From Pseudomonas sp. Irchel s3b2 (GTDB lineage: Bacteria > Pseudomonadota > Gammaproteobacteria > Pseudomonadales > Pseudomonadaceae): DNA of 64,000 nucleotides. The notes beneath the pieces were generated by a model. It searched no databases and was not told the DNA's origin. It saw only the letters and a program-made list of their open reading frames with translations. Positions 7,588 to 15,926 of the stretch are shown here, piece after piece (position 1 is the stretch's first letter; the number at the start of each line of letters is the position of its first letter). The stretch is from NCBI RefSeq assembly GCF_900187445.1, contig NZ_FYEB01000023.1:1-64000 (forward strand), in the 5' to 3' direction. The position numbers were made by a program, and so were the translations under genes.

Positions 7588-7761
7588 CTGCTTCGCCTAG
7601 AAAAATAGCCGATGAAGTGATGCGTTCGAGTGTCCGTTTCTGGCCAGGAAGCGGGCGCTGGAATCTACCCGAGGGAGCTCTGACACTTCTGCGTCGCCGA
7701 AGGATTCTTACTTTGCTATCTCGCTAATAATTGCTGAGTGCTTTGTAAGATATCCATGGGC

Positions 7762-9351
7762 TCACTCCGACAACCCAGCCAGCCTTAGTCCATCAGCAAA
7801 CCGCGCAAAATCCTCGGAGCGTTGGATTGGCAGCCACTCCTTCAAGTTGGAAACGCGCAAAGACGGATCCAGCTCATGCAAACGCTGCATCGCCTGCTTC
7901 GCTTTGTCCATGTGTCCGCTGAGCGCATGACTGGCCGCCAGCAGGGCAACCGATGCCAAGAGGCAGGGCAGGTTTCTCAGCGCCTTTTCCGCCCAGGCAG
8001 CAGCGGGTTCGAAGCGCCCGGCGACGAAGTGCGCGAGCGCCATCCCGACCTGCATTCTGAACATTTCCGGATCCAGCGGGCTCAAGCGAACGGCATGCGT
8101 CAAATGCTCGATGGCGGCGTCTGTTTCACCGCGCAGTGCGCGCAGGATACCGCCGAGGAACCAGGCGGGGGCAAGGTTGGGGTTGAGCAGGCGTGCCCTG
8201 TCGAGCAGGGCAATGCCGCCATCGATATCGCCGGCGAGATGGGCAAGTGCATGTCCGCCTCGCGTCAGCGCCACGGCATCATCCCGGCCGAGTTCCACCG
8301 CCAGACGCGCAAGTCGTGCGCCCTCGGCGATCTCTCGAGGCCGATCGGTCATCCAGCCATTCAACTTGCGCCAGAAGTGGCACCAGGCTGCCATGCCGTA
8401 GGCTGATGCAAACTCCGGATCGAGCTCGATGGCCTTATAGAACAACGGCAGCGCTTGCTCGATGGCTTCGCGGGTGCCGTTGTGCAGTTTCGCCATTCCG
8501 CGCAGGTAATAGTCGTAAGCGTCCAGGCTTTCCGTTGGTTTGCGCTTGGCACGCTCGATTTCCGCTCGTTCCAGCTGCGGAGCAATGGCGCCGACGACAC
8601 TCTCGGCGATTTGATCCTGCAGCTCGAAGATGTCGTGGAGCATGCCTTCGAAACGCTCCGCCCAAATGTGCGTCCCGGTCGTCGCGTCGATCAGCTGCCC
8701 GGTGATGCGTATCTTGTTCCCGGATTTGCGCACGCTACCTTCCAGTACGTAACGCACGCCGAGCGTCTGGCCGACGCCCTGGACGTCCACGTCCCGACCC
8801 TTGTAGGTGAAGCTTGAATTGTGTGCGATGACGAACAGCCAACGGATACGCGACAGGGCGGTGATGATGTCCTCTACCATGCCGTCGGCGAAATACTCCT
8901 GCTCCGGATCGCCGCTCAGGTTGTGGAAGGGCAGGACGGTAATGGAGGGTTTGTCCGGCAGGACGAGGGTGGGCGGAGGCGTTTGTTTCAGGTCCACGGG
9001 CGTGGGTTCTTCGATGTCAGGCTGTCGCGTTTCCCCTACCTCATCCACCTTGATTTCGCCTACGAAGCGGTATCCCTTGCGGGCGACAGTGCGCACCAGG
9101 CGCTGCTCCTCGCCGGTATCGCCGATGGCCTTGCGCACCGCATTGATGTGGCTGGTGATGGTCGACTCCGAGACGATCCGACCGCCCCACACGGCCTTGA
9201 GCAGGTCGTCCTTGCTCATCACGCGATCGCAGTTGCTGACGAGCTGCAGCAATAGATCGAAGACCTGTGGCCCGACAGCCACGACTTGCCCGCGCAAGGT
9301 CAGTTCCCGGCGCTCCTGATCGAGCACGTAGTCTTCAAACACGAATGGCAA
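7762..9351 (-). CDS. Winged-helix (OmpR/CadC-type) regulator with TPR sensor domain
   Basis: I chose the TTG at 9351 because family members begin a few residues before the segment FEDYVLDQERREL; the frame stays open to a GTG at 9531, giving 589 residues, but the extra part resembles nothing. Residues 1-100 form a Trans_reg_C winged helix (VMSKDDLLKAVWGGRIVSES, VRTVARKGYRFVG). A Pro-rich linker leads to a domain with ITVLPFHNLSGDPEQEYFAD and GVRYVLEGSVRK, as in adenylate-cyclase/TolB-associated regulators, and then to TPR-like repeats. There is no membrane helix, so it is probably cytoplasmic, unlike CadC. It is divergent from the SDR-cupin-efflux operon at 9592 and is its likely regulator. 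Confidence 0.85.
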   Translation of the reverse strand: MPFVFEDYVLDQERRELTLRGQVVAVGPQVFDLLLQLVSNCDRVMSKDDLLKAVWGGRIVSESTITSHINAVRKAIGDTGEEQRLVRTVARKGYRFVGEIKVDEVGETRQPDIEEPTPVDLKQTPPPTLVLPDKPSITVLPFHNLSGDPEQEYFADGMVEDIITALSRIRWLFVIAHNSSFTYKGRDVDVQGVGQTLGVRYVLEGSVRKSGNKIRITGQLIDATTGTHIWAERFEGMLHDIFELQDQIAESVVGAIAPQLERAEIERAKRKPTESLDAYDYYLRGMAKLHNGTREAIEQALPLFYKAIELDPEFASAYGMAAWCHFWRKLNGWMTDRPREIAEGARLARLAVELGRDDAVALTRGGHALAHLAGDIDGGIALLDRARLLNPNLAPAWFLGGILRALRGETDAAIEHLTHAVRLSPLDPEMFRMQVGMALAHFVAGRFEPAAAWAEKALRNLPCLLASVALLAASHALSGHMDKAKQAMQRLHELDPSLRVSNLKEWLPIQRSEDFARFADGLRLAGLSE

Positions 9352-9591
9352 GGTGAGGATCCCCTGGTCGAGCGCCCTCGACTCCGTGTCCGAGCTGGCG
9401 ATGGGTAAGTGGTGTCGATAATACGGCAGCGCCCGCGGCAAGAGATACCCATTGAATAGCAGTTTTTCTGGACGAAAAACCAAGCTTCCCTGAAGGCAAA
9501 CCCAAGGCCGGCACAAGGACTTCCCTGACACGCGCTGGCACTCTCAATCTAAATCGACAGCAATGGTGCAGTCGAGAAGCGGAGAGAAACC

Positions 9592-10353
9592 ATGAAGATC
9601 GTCGTCATTGGAGGCACCGGCCTCATCGGATCGAAACTTGTGAATATCCTCCGCGAGCGCGGCCATGACGCGCTCGCAGCCGCCCCCAGCACGGGCGTGA
9701 ACAGCATCACCCGCGAGGGCCTGGCCCAAGCGATGGATGACGCCGATATCGTCGTCGACGTGGCGAACGCGCCTTCGTGGGAAGACCAGGCCGTTCTCGA
9801 CTTCTTCGAAACGTCGAGCCGTCACCTGCTGGCTGCGGAGGCGGCCGCCGGGGTTCGCCATCACGTTGCCCTGTCGATCGTCGGCAGTGAGCGGCTTCCC
9901 GAGAACGGCTATTTCCGGGCCAAGGTCGCGCAGGAAAACCTGATCAAGGCGTCCGGCATTCCTTACACCATCCTGCGTGCCACACAGTTCTTCGAGTTTG
10001 TCGGCGGCATTGCGCAGGCGGCCACCGTCGGCGAGGAGATTAGCCTGTCGCCGGCGCTGATCCAGCCGATGGCGTCTGACGACGTGGTGGCGGCGCTCGC
10101 CGAGGTCACGCTGGCAACGCCGGTCAATGGCACGGTGGAAGTCGCCGGTCCCGAGGCCATGCCACTCGACGAACTGGTCAGGCGCTTCCTGCGGGTCACT
10201 CAGGACACGCGTAAGGTCGTGCCGGATGTGCACGCGCGCTACTTCGGCTCGGAGCTCGACGATCAATCGCTGACCCCCGGCAAGAACCCGCGCCTGGGCG
10301 CGATCCGCTTCGAGGACTGGCTCGGTCAGTCGACGGCCAAAGCCGGGCGCTGA
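9592..10353 (+). CDS. NmrA-like atypical SDR NAD(P)-binding protein
   Basis: The 253-residue protein starts MKIVVIGGTGLIGSKLVN, a Rossmann motif GGTGLIG at residues 7-13. HHVALSIVGSERLPENGYFRAKVAQE follows, with the Tyr and Lys of the YxxxK arrangement in atypical form, then ILRATQFFEF. This is the NmrA/YesF type, which reduces quinones or senses NADP. A GGAGAG site lies before the ATG. It opens an operon-like run with a cupin, an HlyD protein and an MFS exporter, all on the plus strand, divergent from the TPR regulator. Confidence 0.85.
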   Translation: MKIVVIGGTGLIGSKLVNILRERGHDALAAAPSTGVNSITREGLAQAMDDADIVVDVANAPSWEDQAVLDFFETSSRHLLAAEAAAGVRHHVALSIVGSERLPENGYFRAKVAQENLIKASGIPYTILRATQFFEFVGGIAQAATVGEEISLSPALIQPMASDDVVAALAEVTLATPVNGTVEVAGPEAMPLDELVRRFLRVTQDTRKVVPDVHARYFGSELDDQSLTPGKNPRLGAIRFEDWLGQSTAKAGR

Positions 10354-10435
10354 GGCTACCCAAGACTCATCAGGAAAGCGTCGGCTCGGTAACGGGCCGC
10401 GCCATCACAACACATACGCATAAAGGAGAATTGCC

Positions 10436-10849
10436 ATGTTTACCCGATATCTCTTGGCCGCTGCCTTCGCAGCGCTGTCGATCACCGCAGCGTCGGCCGC
10501 TGAGCCGCCCGCAGGCAAGGTGACGGTCGTATTCGACCGCCCAATTCCCAACATCCCAGGCAAGAGCATGAAGGGTGTGCTGGTCGAGTACGGGCCGGGC
10601 GCCGCGTCGCCGTCCCACACCCATCCGAAAACGGCCTTCATTTATGCAACGGTCCTGGAGGGTTCGTTTCGCATCAAAGTCAAAGGCGAGCCGGAAAAGA
10701 TCTACAACGTCGGCGAAAACTTCGTAGAGGAGCCGGGCTCCGTGCACGAAGTCAGCGCCAACGCCAGCGACACGAAGCCCGCACGCCTGCTGGCCGTGTT
10801 CGTCCTCGACAGCAACGAAAAGGAGCTCGTTACACCTATTAAGAAGTGA
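10436..10849 (+). CDS. Exported cupin-domain protein
   Basis: The 137-residue protein has a Sec signal peptide (MFTRYLLAAAFAALSITAAS, cleavage likely after ASAA). One cupin barrel follows: SPSHTHPKTAFIYATVLEGS contains the His pair and later Glu of cupin motif 1, and NFVEEPGSVHEVSANAS contains the His of motif 2, so metal binding is plausible. AAGGAG precedes the ATG. Located between the SDR and the efflux genes, it is probably periplasmic and may act on or bind the compound handled by the operon (inference). Confidence 0.85.
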   Translation: MFTRYLLAAAFAALSITAASAAEPPAGKVTVVFDRPIPNIPGKSMKGVLVEYGPGAASPSHTHPKTAFIYATVLEGSFRIKVKGEPEKIYNVGENFVEEPGSVHEVSANASDTKPARLLAVFVLDSNEKELVTPIKK

Positions 10850-10947
10850 GCCGATCAACGCGCTCATCGACGCTCAACAGCCGGGCGGCAGGTCACTGCC
10901 GTCCTGTGGCTGCTACAGGTCCTTGGCATTGAACAGGAAACAAAAAC

Positions 10948-12039
10948 ATGAACTCGCTTCAGGACAAGGCCGCCACCGGCGCAAGCGTCGAGATCCCTGT
11001 CGTGGTGGCGCGGCAAAGCAAGAGAAAGGTGATCGGCATTCTGCTGTGCATCGGCGCCGTGGCGGTCTTGGCTGGCGGATGGGGCATGGCATTTTCGAGC
11101 GGTGCGACCTCCACCGATAACGCTTATGTGCGCGGCGACCTCACCTCGCTCGCCGCCAAAGTTGCCGGCTATGTCACGGCGGTAGAGGTCGAGGACAACC
11201 AGACCGTCCGGGCGGGTGACGTCCTGTTCCGGATTGACGATCGGGACTATCGCGCACGGCTTGCTCAAGCAGTGGCCAATGTCAGCGCTGCCCAGGCCCG
11301 CCTGACCCATGTCGATGCCGAAACCCAGCTTCAGCGTAGCCTGATTCGACAGGCCGAAGCCCAGCGACGCTCGGCCGGCGCCGAGATGAATCTGGCGACC
11401 AAGACCCATGATCGCAGCCGCAAACTTATCGTCAGCAACGCGGTCAGCCAGGCCCTTGTCGATGAAACCGGCACGGCACGCTCCAGAGCCGAGGCGACGG
11501 TATCGGCCGCTTCGGCAACGGTCGAGGCTCAACAGCAACGCATTGCCGTCCTTGTGGCCCAGCGAGAAGCCGCGGTTGCTGCTGTGGCGCAGGCACAGGC
11601 CGCGCGCGATTTGGCCCAGATCGATCTCGACAGCACCGTGGTACACGCACCTGTTGATGGCGTTGTCGGTAATCGTCAGGTCCGCGTCGGCCGGTTCGTT
11701 ACGCCGGGTGGGGCCTTGCTCGATATCGTGCCGGTCAATGATGTGTGGGTCGAGGCGAATTTCAAGGAGACCCAGCTCGAACATATCCGGCCCGGTCAGC
11801 GCGTGCGCATTACGGTCGACGGCTACCCGAACGAGGCGCTTGAAGGCGTGGTCGACAGCTTTGCGCCGGGTAGTGGGTCGGCCTTCAGCTTGCTTCCCGC
11901 AGACAATGCCACAGGAAACTTTGTGCGTGTCGTGCAGCGGGTTCCGGTAAAGATCCGGCTTGCCCATAACCCGTTGCCGGGCCGCATCGTCCCTGGTCTG
12001 TCCGCGCGTGTCGAGGTTGCACAAGGGGGCGGCTCATGA
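10948..12039 (+). CDS. HlyD/EmrA-type membrane fusion protein
   Basis: The 363-residue protein has one N-terminal membrane helix at about residues 28-50. The first half of the lipoyl/barrel-sandwich domain follows (TDNAYVRGDLTSLAAKVAGY, with VEVEDNQTVRAGDVLFRIDD after it), then an Ala/Gln-rich coiled-coil hairpin at about residues 105-220, and the return half (STVVHAPVDGVVGNRQVRVG). This is the periplasmic adaptor of a tripartite exporter. Its stop overlaps the start of the next gene by four bases (ATGA), so the adaptor and the pump are translationally coupled. No outer-membrane channel gene lies nearby; a TolC/OprM-type channel elsewhere must serve. Confidence 0.92.
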   Translation: MNSLQDKAATGASVEIPVVVARQSKRKVIGILLCIGAVAVLAGGWGMAFSSGATSTDNAYVRGDLTSLAAKVAGYVTAVEVEDNQTVRAGDVLFRIDDRDYRARLAQAVANVSAAQARLTHVDAETQLQRSLIRQAEAQRRSAGAEMNLATKTHDRSRKLIVSNAVSQALVDETGTARSRAEATVSAASATVEAQQQRIAVLVAQREAAVAAVAQAQAARDLAQIDLDSTVVHAPVDGVVGNRQVRVGRFVTPGGALLDIVPVNDVWVEANFKETQLEHIRPGQRVRITVDGYPNEALEGVVDSFAPGSGSAFSLLPADNATGNFVRVVQRVPVKIRLAHNPLPGRIVPGLSARVEVAQGGGS

Positions 12040-13631
12040 ACACGGTTGCCAGCGCCAGGCGGCGCAACGCCAGCGCTACGACCGGTGTCCTGCTCATTGC
12101 AGGCATCGTGCTTGCCACGCTGACGGAAGCGATTGCCAGCACCGTTCTGTCGCTCGGACGCAGCGACCTCATCGGCGACACCTATGCAACGCCTGATGAG
12201 TTTGCCTGGCTGGATATCGGCTACATCGCGCTCAAGCTGATCGGGTTCATGACCGCGCCTTGGCTGATGAACCGTTTCGTTGCGCGTCATGTGATCATCG
12301 GCTCAACCCTGGTCATGGGCTTGGCGTGCGGCATTGCCGCCATCACCGCTCGGCTGGATCTGTTGGTCGCACTTCGGGTTATTCAAGGCTTCGCTGGCGG
12401 CACCCTGCTGGTCGGGGGCCAGGCGATGATATTTCGCGCTTATCCGCGGTCCCGTCAGCCAATCCTCCAGGCCCTGTTTGCCATGGGCTCCGTTGTCGCG
12501 CCAGCGACGCTCGCCCCGGCGCTTCAAGGGTGGTTGATCGATAGCCAGTCCTGGGCATGGATCTTCTTCAGCGTTGTCCCGCTTGCCTTGGCGGCTAGCG
12601 GACTTTTGCTGATCGCAGATGGCCCACTGCCCGCCAAGGTCCGGCACCGGCCGTTTGACTGGATCGGCTTCTCGCTGATCTCCATCACCCTGTGCTGTTT
12701 CACCTACGTTCTCAGCCAGGGCAGCCGATGGGACTGGTTCGAGGAGCCTCGCATCCTGTGGCTAACCGTGATCGGCGCAGCCGCTCTGCTGGCATTTCTC
12801 GGTCAACAGGTGTTGGCCAAAGGGCAGGGGCTGCTTGATTTCACCCTGTTCAAATCGAGCGATTTTTCCTTCGCTTTTATCGTCAGTTTTGTCGCCGGCG
12901 CGGCCTTGTTCGGCAGCGCGTTCCTGATTCCGGCGTTTGCCCTGTCGGTCCTCAGTTTCACGCCTACCGATGCCGGCCAGCTCCTGTTGCCCAGTGGCGT
13001 TTTTTTTGTCGGCGCGCTCCTCATATCTGCCTGGCTCATGCAGGCCCACCGCGTTGCGCCGTTCGCCACCGTGCCTTTTGGAATCCTGATGATCATGGTG
13101 GCGATGTGGATGCTGTCCGGTTCGACCAGCGAAAGCGGCGCGGACAACATGATGGCCGCCATCCTGTTGCGCGGCCTGGGGCTTGGCTTCCTGTTTCTAT
13201 CGATCACGCTGATCGCTTTCAGCCACCTCAACAGCCGAAACCTCGCTAGCGGAATAGGCCTTTTCAATACGGGTCGCCAGCTAGGTGGCCTTATTGGAGT
13301 CGCAGGGCTCCAGACACTGATCGACCATAACGTCGTCACCAATGCCGTGGTCCTCGGCGCCAACGTCACCCCAGGCGGCGCCGCGGTCATCGAACGGATG
13401 ACGACCACGACAGCCATGCTGAGCGCGAAAGGAATGGATGCAGCGGCCGCTGGCCGGGCAGCGACGAGCCTTCTGGGCCGGTTAGTGACAAGTCAGTCCA
13501 TGGTGATTGCCTTCGACACAGCGTTCATCGCAGTGGCCCTGCTTTTTGTCATCGCTGCCCCCATTCTGGTCGGCATCAAGATCGGATTCTCGCGATACGA
13601 GAAAGTGCGCGCTTCGCGAGCAGTAGCGTGA
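12036..13631 (+). CDS. MFS DHA2 (EmrB-type) multidrug transporter
   Basis: The 531-residue protein has about 14 hydrophobic segments, as in the DHA2 branch. It includes motif-like segments FAWLDIGYIALKLIGF, ALRVIQGFAGGTLLVGGQAM and ASGIGLFNTGRQLGGLIG. It pairs with the HlyD adaptor, whose stop codon it overlaps by four bases, and together they should export hydrophobic or acidic compounds across both membranes. Regulation is probably by the winged-helix/TPR protein encoded upstream on the other strand. From 13632 to 13823 I see no gene. Confidence 0.92.
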   Translation: MNTVASARRRNASATTGVLLIAGIVLATLTEAIASTVLSLGRSDLIGDTYATPDEFAWLDIGYIALKLIGFMTAPWLMNRFVARHVIIGSTLVMGLACGIAAITARLDLLVALRVIQGFAGGTLLVGGQAMIFRAYPRSRQPILQALFAMGSVVAPATLAPALQGWLIDSQSWAWIFFSVVPLALAASGLLLIADGPLPAKVRHRPFDWIGFSLISITLCCFTYVLSQGSRWDWFEEPRILWLTVIGAAALLAFLGQQVLAKGQGLLDFTLFKSSDFSFAFIVSFVAGAALFGSAFLIPAFALSVLSFTPTDAGQLLLPSGVFFVGALLISAWLMQAHRVAPFATVPFGILMIMVAMWMLSGSTSESGADNMMAAILLRGLGLGFLFLSITLIAFSHLNSRNLASGIGLFNTGRQLGGLIGVAGLQTLIDHNVVTNAVVLGANVTPGGAAVIERMTTTTAMLSAKGMDAAAAGRAATSLLGRLVTSQSMVIAFDTAFIAVALLFVIAAPILVGIKIGFSRYEKVRASRAVA

Positions 13632-13823
13632 GACAGCCCCGGCTTGAGCTTTCGACTACTCCTACGGTCACCAGCTACCGAAGGGAACTCCGTACTTTTC
13701 AATGTAGTGCTTGGATGCTTCAGACTGCGGTCGGCTATTGCTCATGAATTACATTGATCGCCCCTGCCAACTGTTTGGCAACCGGTTGAATCCACAGCCA
13801 AGAGCGGTCGTTGGTGACGGGGG

Positions 13824-14633
13824 CTACGAGCTCGGCTGTCGGTGCCGGGCATAGAGTATTGAACCACCCACTCCCGACGTTCCTCTAGTTTGCAGTTCAA
13901 ACGTATCCGGATACCCCTTGATCAACTCACTGAGCTTTTTATAACCATGGGTGCGAGGGTCGAACTCAGGTCTCAATTTGCTGATGTTGGTGCCCAGCGC
14001 ACCCAAGTGAGCCCAGCCGTCCTCGTCGGCAATGTCATCCAAGATTTTTGCGATGAAACTTACTGGTGCCTTGGGTAGCTTTTTTACTTCGGGCGTACTG
14101 GCGACTTTGACGGCCTCGATTTCGGCGGGTGGCTCAGGTTCGGGTCGACCATGTCCATTGCTTGCAGCAACAAGCACTTCACCGCGCAGCAATTCGGTAT
14201 AGATGAACTTGTCGCAGGCCGACACGAACGGTCTCGGGGTTTTTTCTTCACCAAACCCGTAGACCGTCAAACCCTCTTCTCGTAACCGCGAAGCGAGGCG
14301 GGTGAAGTCACTGTCGCTCGAAACCAGGCAGAAACCGTCGAAGCGTCGGGTGTACAGCAAGTCCATTGCGTCGATGATCAAGGCACTGTCTGTTGCGTTC
14401 TTACCTTTGGTGTACGCGAACTGTTGGATAGGTTGAATCGAATGGTCGAGTAGCACCTTTTTCCATCCACCCAACTGAGGGCCAGTCCAGTCGCCATAGA
14501 TCCGCTTGACGTTGGCGATACCGTACTTGGCGATTTCTTCGAATAAACCTTCAACAATTGCTGCGGGGGCATTGTCGGCGTCGATTAACACTGCCAAGTG
14601 TTTTTGCGTGGGGGTGGGTGCGTGGATGGCCAT
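13824..14633 (-). CDS. NYN-domain (LabA-like PIN) protein with C-terminal OST-HTH/LOTUS domain
   Basis: I chose the ATG at 14633 because AAGGA lies six to seven bases upstream; the frame extends ten codons further. The 269-residue protein has a NYN nuclease-like domain at about residues 10-150: VLIDADNAP with Asp18/Asp20, GKNATDSALIIDAMDLL and CLVSSDSDFTRLASRLREEG carry the conserved acidic residues. A Pro/Glu-rich linker leads to an OST-HTH/LOTUS domain near the C-terminus, with ILDDIADEDGWAHLGALG and HGYKKLSELIKGYP. LOTUS domains are linked to RNA binding. It probably acts on RNA, but the substrate is unknown. It is a single gene. Confidence 0.9.
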   Translation of the reverse strand: MAIHAPTPTQKHLAVLIDADNAPAAIVEGLFEEIAKYGIANVKRIYGDWTGPQLGGWKKVLLDHSIQPIQQFAYTKGKNATDSALIIDAMDLLYTRRFDGFCLVSSDSDFTRLASRLREEGLTVYGFGEEKTPRPFVSACDKFIYTELLRGEVLVAASNGHGRPEPEPPAEIEAVKVASTPEVKKLPKAPVSFIAKILDDIADEDGWAHLGALGTNISKLRPEFDPRTHGYKKLSELIKGYPDTFELQTRGTSGVGGSILYARHRQPSS

Positions 14634-14936
14634 GGGTCGTCCTTGAGTTGAGGACTTCAACATACCGTTAAATCACGGATGAACAAAGGGATCACCGCTT
14701 CGCGCTAGAGAGCGTGTTTTGCCAACGGCTACGGGTTTGCGGTGATGTGCAAAGCGGAACGATTAGCCAATGACTTTTAATCGACCGATAGCAGCCGCTG
14801 GACAGACTAGTGGCAAATAGTTAGCGTCCACCTTCTGCACTGAATCTTTACCGCAGCTGAGCTTGGCGTCATCCATGTCTCGTTTCTCCCTGGGCTATGT
14901 CGCGTTTAAACGCGACAGTGATGTCGCCAAATAGTA
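14634..14936. other. Non-coding stretch upstream of the integron cassette
   Basis: I see no supported gene here. The notable item is a perfect 20-base palindrome, TGTCGCGTTTAAACGCGACA (14898-14917), just before the GTTAGGC core site at 14937-14943. A related segment CAAATAGTTAGCGT occurs at about 14811-14825 and resembles CAAATAGTAGTTAGGCGT at the junction. This may be a degraded attachment site, but no full attI or attC structure can be drawn and no integrase gene is present. Confidence 0.4.
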
Positions 14937-14937
14937 G

Positions 14938-15623
14938 TTAGGCGTATTAGTTGGAGGAGTTGCAATGACAACAATCGATGTGAAATCCCGATTCGAAGCA
15001 AAGCTTCTTCGTCCGGCAAAGCCTGGCAATGATACGTCGTGGGCGTTCGTAGTACTGCCAAGAGACGCGAGTGAACAGCTTCCGAGGCGAGGAAGGACGA
15101 CAGTTGAAGGCACAATCAATGGGCACCATTTCCAGGCAACCCTTGAGCCGGATGGTCAGCTGAGCCATTGGCTGCAGGTAAGTAGAGAGTTACACGAAGC
15201 CGCAGGCGCGGCCGTTGGGGATATCGTTACAGTAGAGCTAACCCCTGTGAAGAAGGAACCCGAGCCTGACATCCCACCAGATTTTCAGGAGGCACTGGCA
15301 GCCACTCCTGAGGCTCGTAAAGTTTGGAACAATACGACGACCATCGCACGAGTAGACTGGATACACTGGATTACTTCAGCCAAGCAACTTAAGACGCGCG
15401 CAAAACGAATTGGTGATGCCTGCGATATGCTTGCATCCGGCAAGAAGCAGGTTTGCTGTTTCGACCAGTCTGGCTACTACAGTAAGGCCTTCCGTGCGCC
15501 CGAGGCAGAAAATTTTTAAATGGAACATTCCGTTGAATACGCCTAACAAGGCGCTCAACACCGCTCGCTTCGCTCACTGGACTCGCAAAAGCTACGCTTT
15601 TGCGAGTCCAGTGAGCTTAATCG
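14938..15623 (+). mobile_element. Solitary integron gene cassette (686 bp)
   Basis: The left boundary is the crossover point in GTTAGGC (14937-14943) and the right boundary is the crossover point in GTTAGGG (15623-15629). Joining the ends as in a circular cassette gives GTTAGGC, the exact complement of the 5' attC box GCCTAAC at 15541-15547, whereas the base pattern after 15623 (TTAGGG) belongs to the flank. One gene fills the cassette, starting 27 bases from the junction, which is typical. No integrase gene lies in the window, so this is a lone cassette, perhaps dropped at a secondary site. Confidence 0.75.
14965..15519 (+). CDS. DUF1905/YdeI (OmpD-associated) domain protein, integron cassette cargo
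   Basis: The 184-residue protein has an N-terminal DUF1905 barrel (SWAFVVLPRDASEQLPRRG, then VEGTINGHHFQATL) and a C-terminal YdeI/OmdA-like helical region (PPDFQEALAATPEARKVW, WIHWITSAKQLKTRAKRIG). The YdeI family has been tied to protection against a bacteriocin-like peptide and to OmpD, but the biochemical role is unclear. GGAGG lies eight bases before the ATG. It is the only gene in an integron cassette, and it lacks an obvious promoter of its own. Its composition is less GC-rich than the neighbouring core genes, consistent with transfer. Confidence 0.82.
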   Translation: MTTIDVKSRFEAKLLRPAKPGNDTSWAFVVLPRDASEQLPRRGRTTVEGTINGHHFQATLEPDGQLSHWLQVSRELHEAAGAAVGDIVTVELTPVKKEPEPDIPPDFQEALAATPEARKVWNNTTTIARVDWIHWITSAKQLKTRAKRIGDACDMLASGKKQVCCFDQSGYYSKAFRAPEAENF

Positions 15624-15629
15624 TTAGGG
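15541..15629 (+). repeat. attC recombination site of the cassette
   Basis: The 5' box GCCTAAC (15541-15547) and the 3' box GTTAGGG (15623-15629) frame a long hairpin. A 21-base perfect stem (15572-15592 with 15596-15616) has a TAC loop, and an unpaired asymmetric stretch on the 5' side follows AAGGCGCTCAA. Paired end boxes, an imperfect outer stem and a long inner stem are the architecture of attC sites recognised as folded single strands by IntI. The hairpin lacks a T run, so it is not a simple terminator. Confidence 0.75.
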
Positions 15630-15672
15630 TGCACTCAATGGTCGCGAGATGGGAATGCGTCTGTAAAAGTGA

Positions 15673-15813
15673 ATCATGAGCCTGATCCAATCAGCAAAGC
15701 TCAATGGGCATGATCCGTATGCTTACTTAAAGGGCATCCTCACGCGCCTGCCGACACAACGGGCGAGTGAGATTACCGACATGCTGCCGTATCGCTGGGT
15801 GCTCGTAGGGTGA
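15673..15813 (+). pseudogene. IS66 transposase C-terminal remnant
   Basis: About 46 codons read SAKLNGHDPYAYLKGILTRL and then PTQRASEITDMLPYRW before a stop. This is the end of an IS66 transposase, and it keeps the HDPYAYLK segment that is missing from the copy at 365-733. A TGA precedes it in frame. No right tip follows within the next 100 bases. It lies directly after the integron cassette and before the tyrosinase genes. From 15630 to 15926 nothing else is supported. Confidence 0.75.
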
Positions 15814-15926
15814 ATCCACAGCGAGTCCGCCCGGCGGATGAGTTCAACGGCATGCCTACCCGCTACCAACTACACTTCCTCCAGCCAGTCCGGGCAATCG
15901 TCCGGGGGCACACTCCAGGAGGAATC

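Noticed and set aside
9352..9531. N-terminal extension of the TPR regulator to the GTG at 9531
   Set aside because: Sixty extra residues without similarity would come before the usual family start, and they would leave only 60 bases for two divergent promoters. It remains possible.
10864..12024. Open frame of 386 codons opposite the HlyD gene
   Set aside because: The plus-strand HlyD gene is complete and coupled to its MFS partner; the opposite frame is a shadow.
15541..15629. Reading the attC hairpin as an ordinary terminator
   Set aside because: There is no T run on either strand, and the outer boxes GCCTAAC and GTTAGGG plus the cassette boundary logic fit attC better.
15810..15926. Upstream start for the tyrosinase partner at 15810
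   Set aside because: The first 39 codons would overlap the IS66 remnant, and a much better ribosome site stands before the ATG at 15927.
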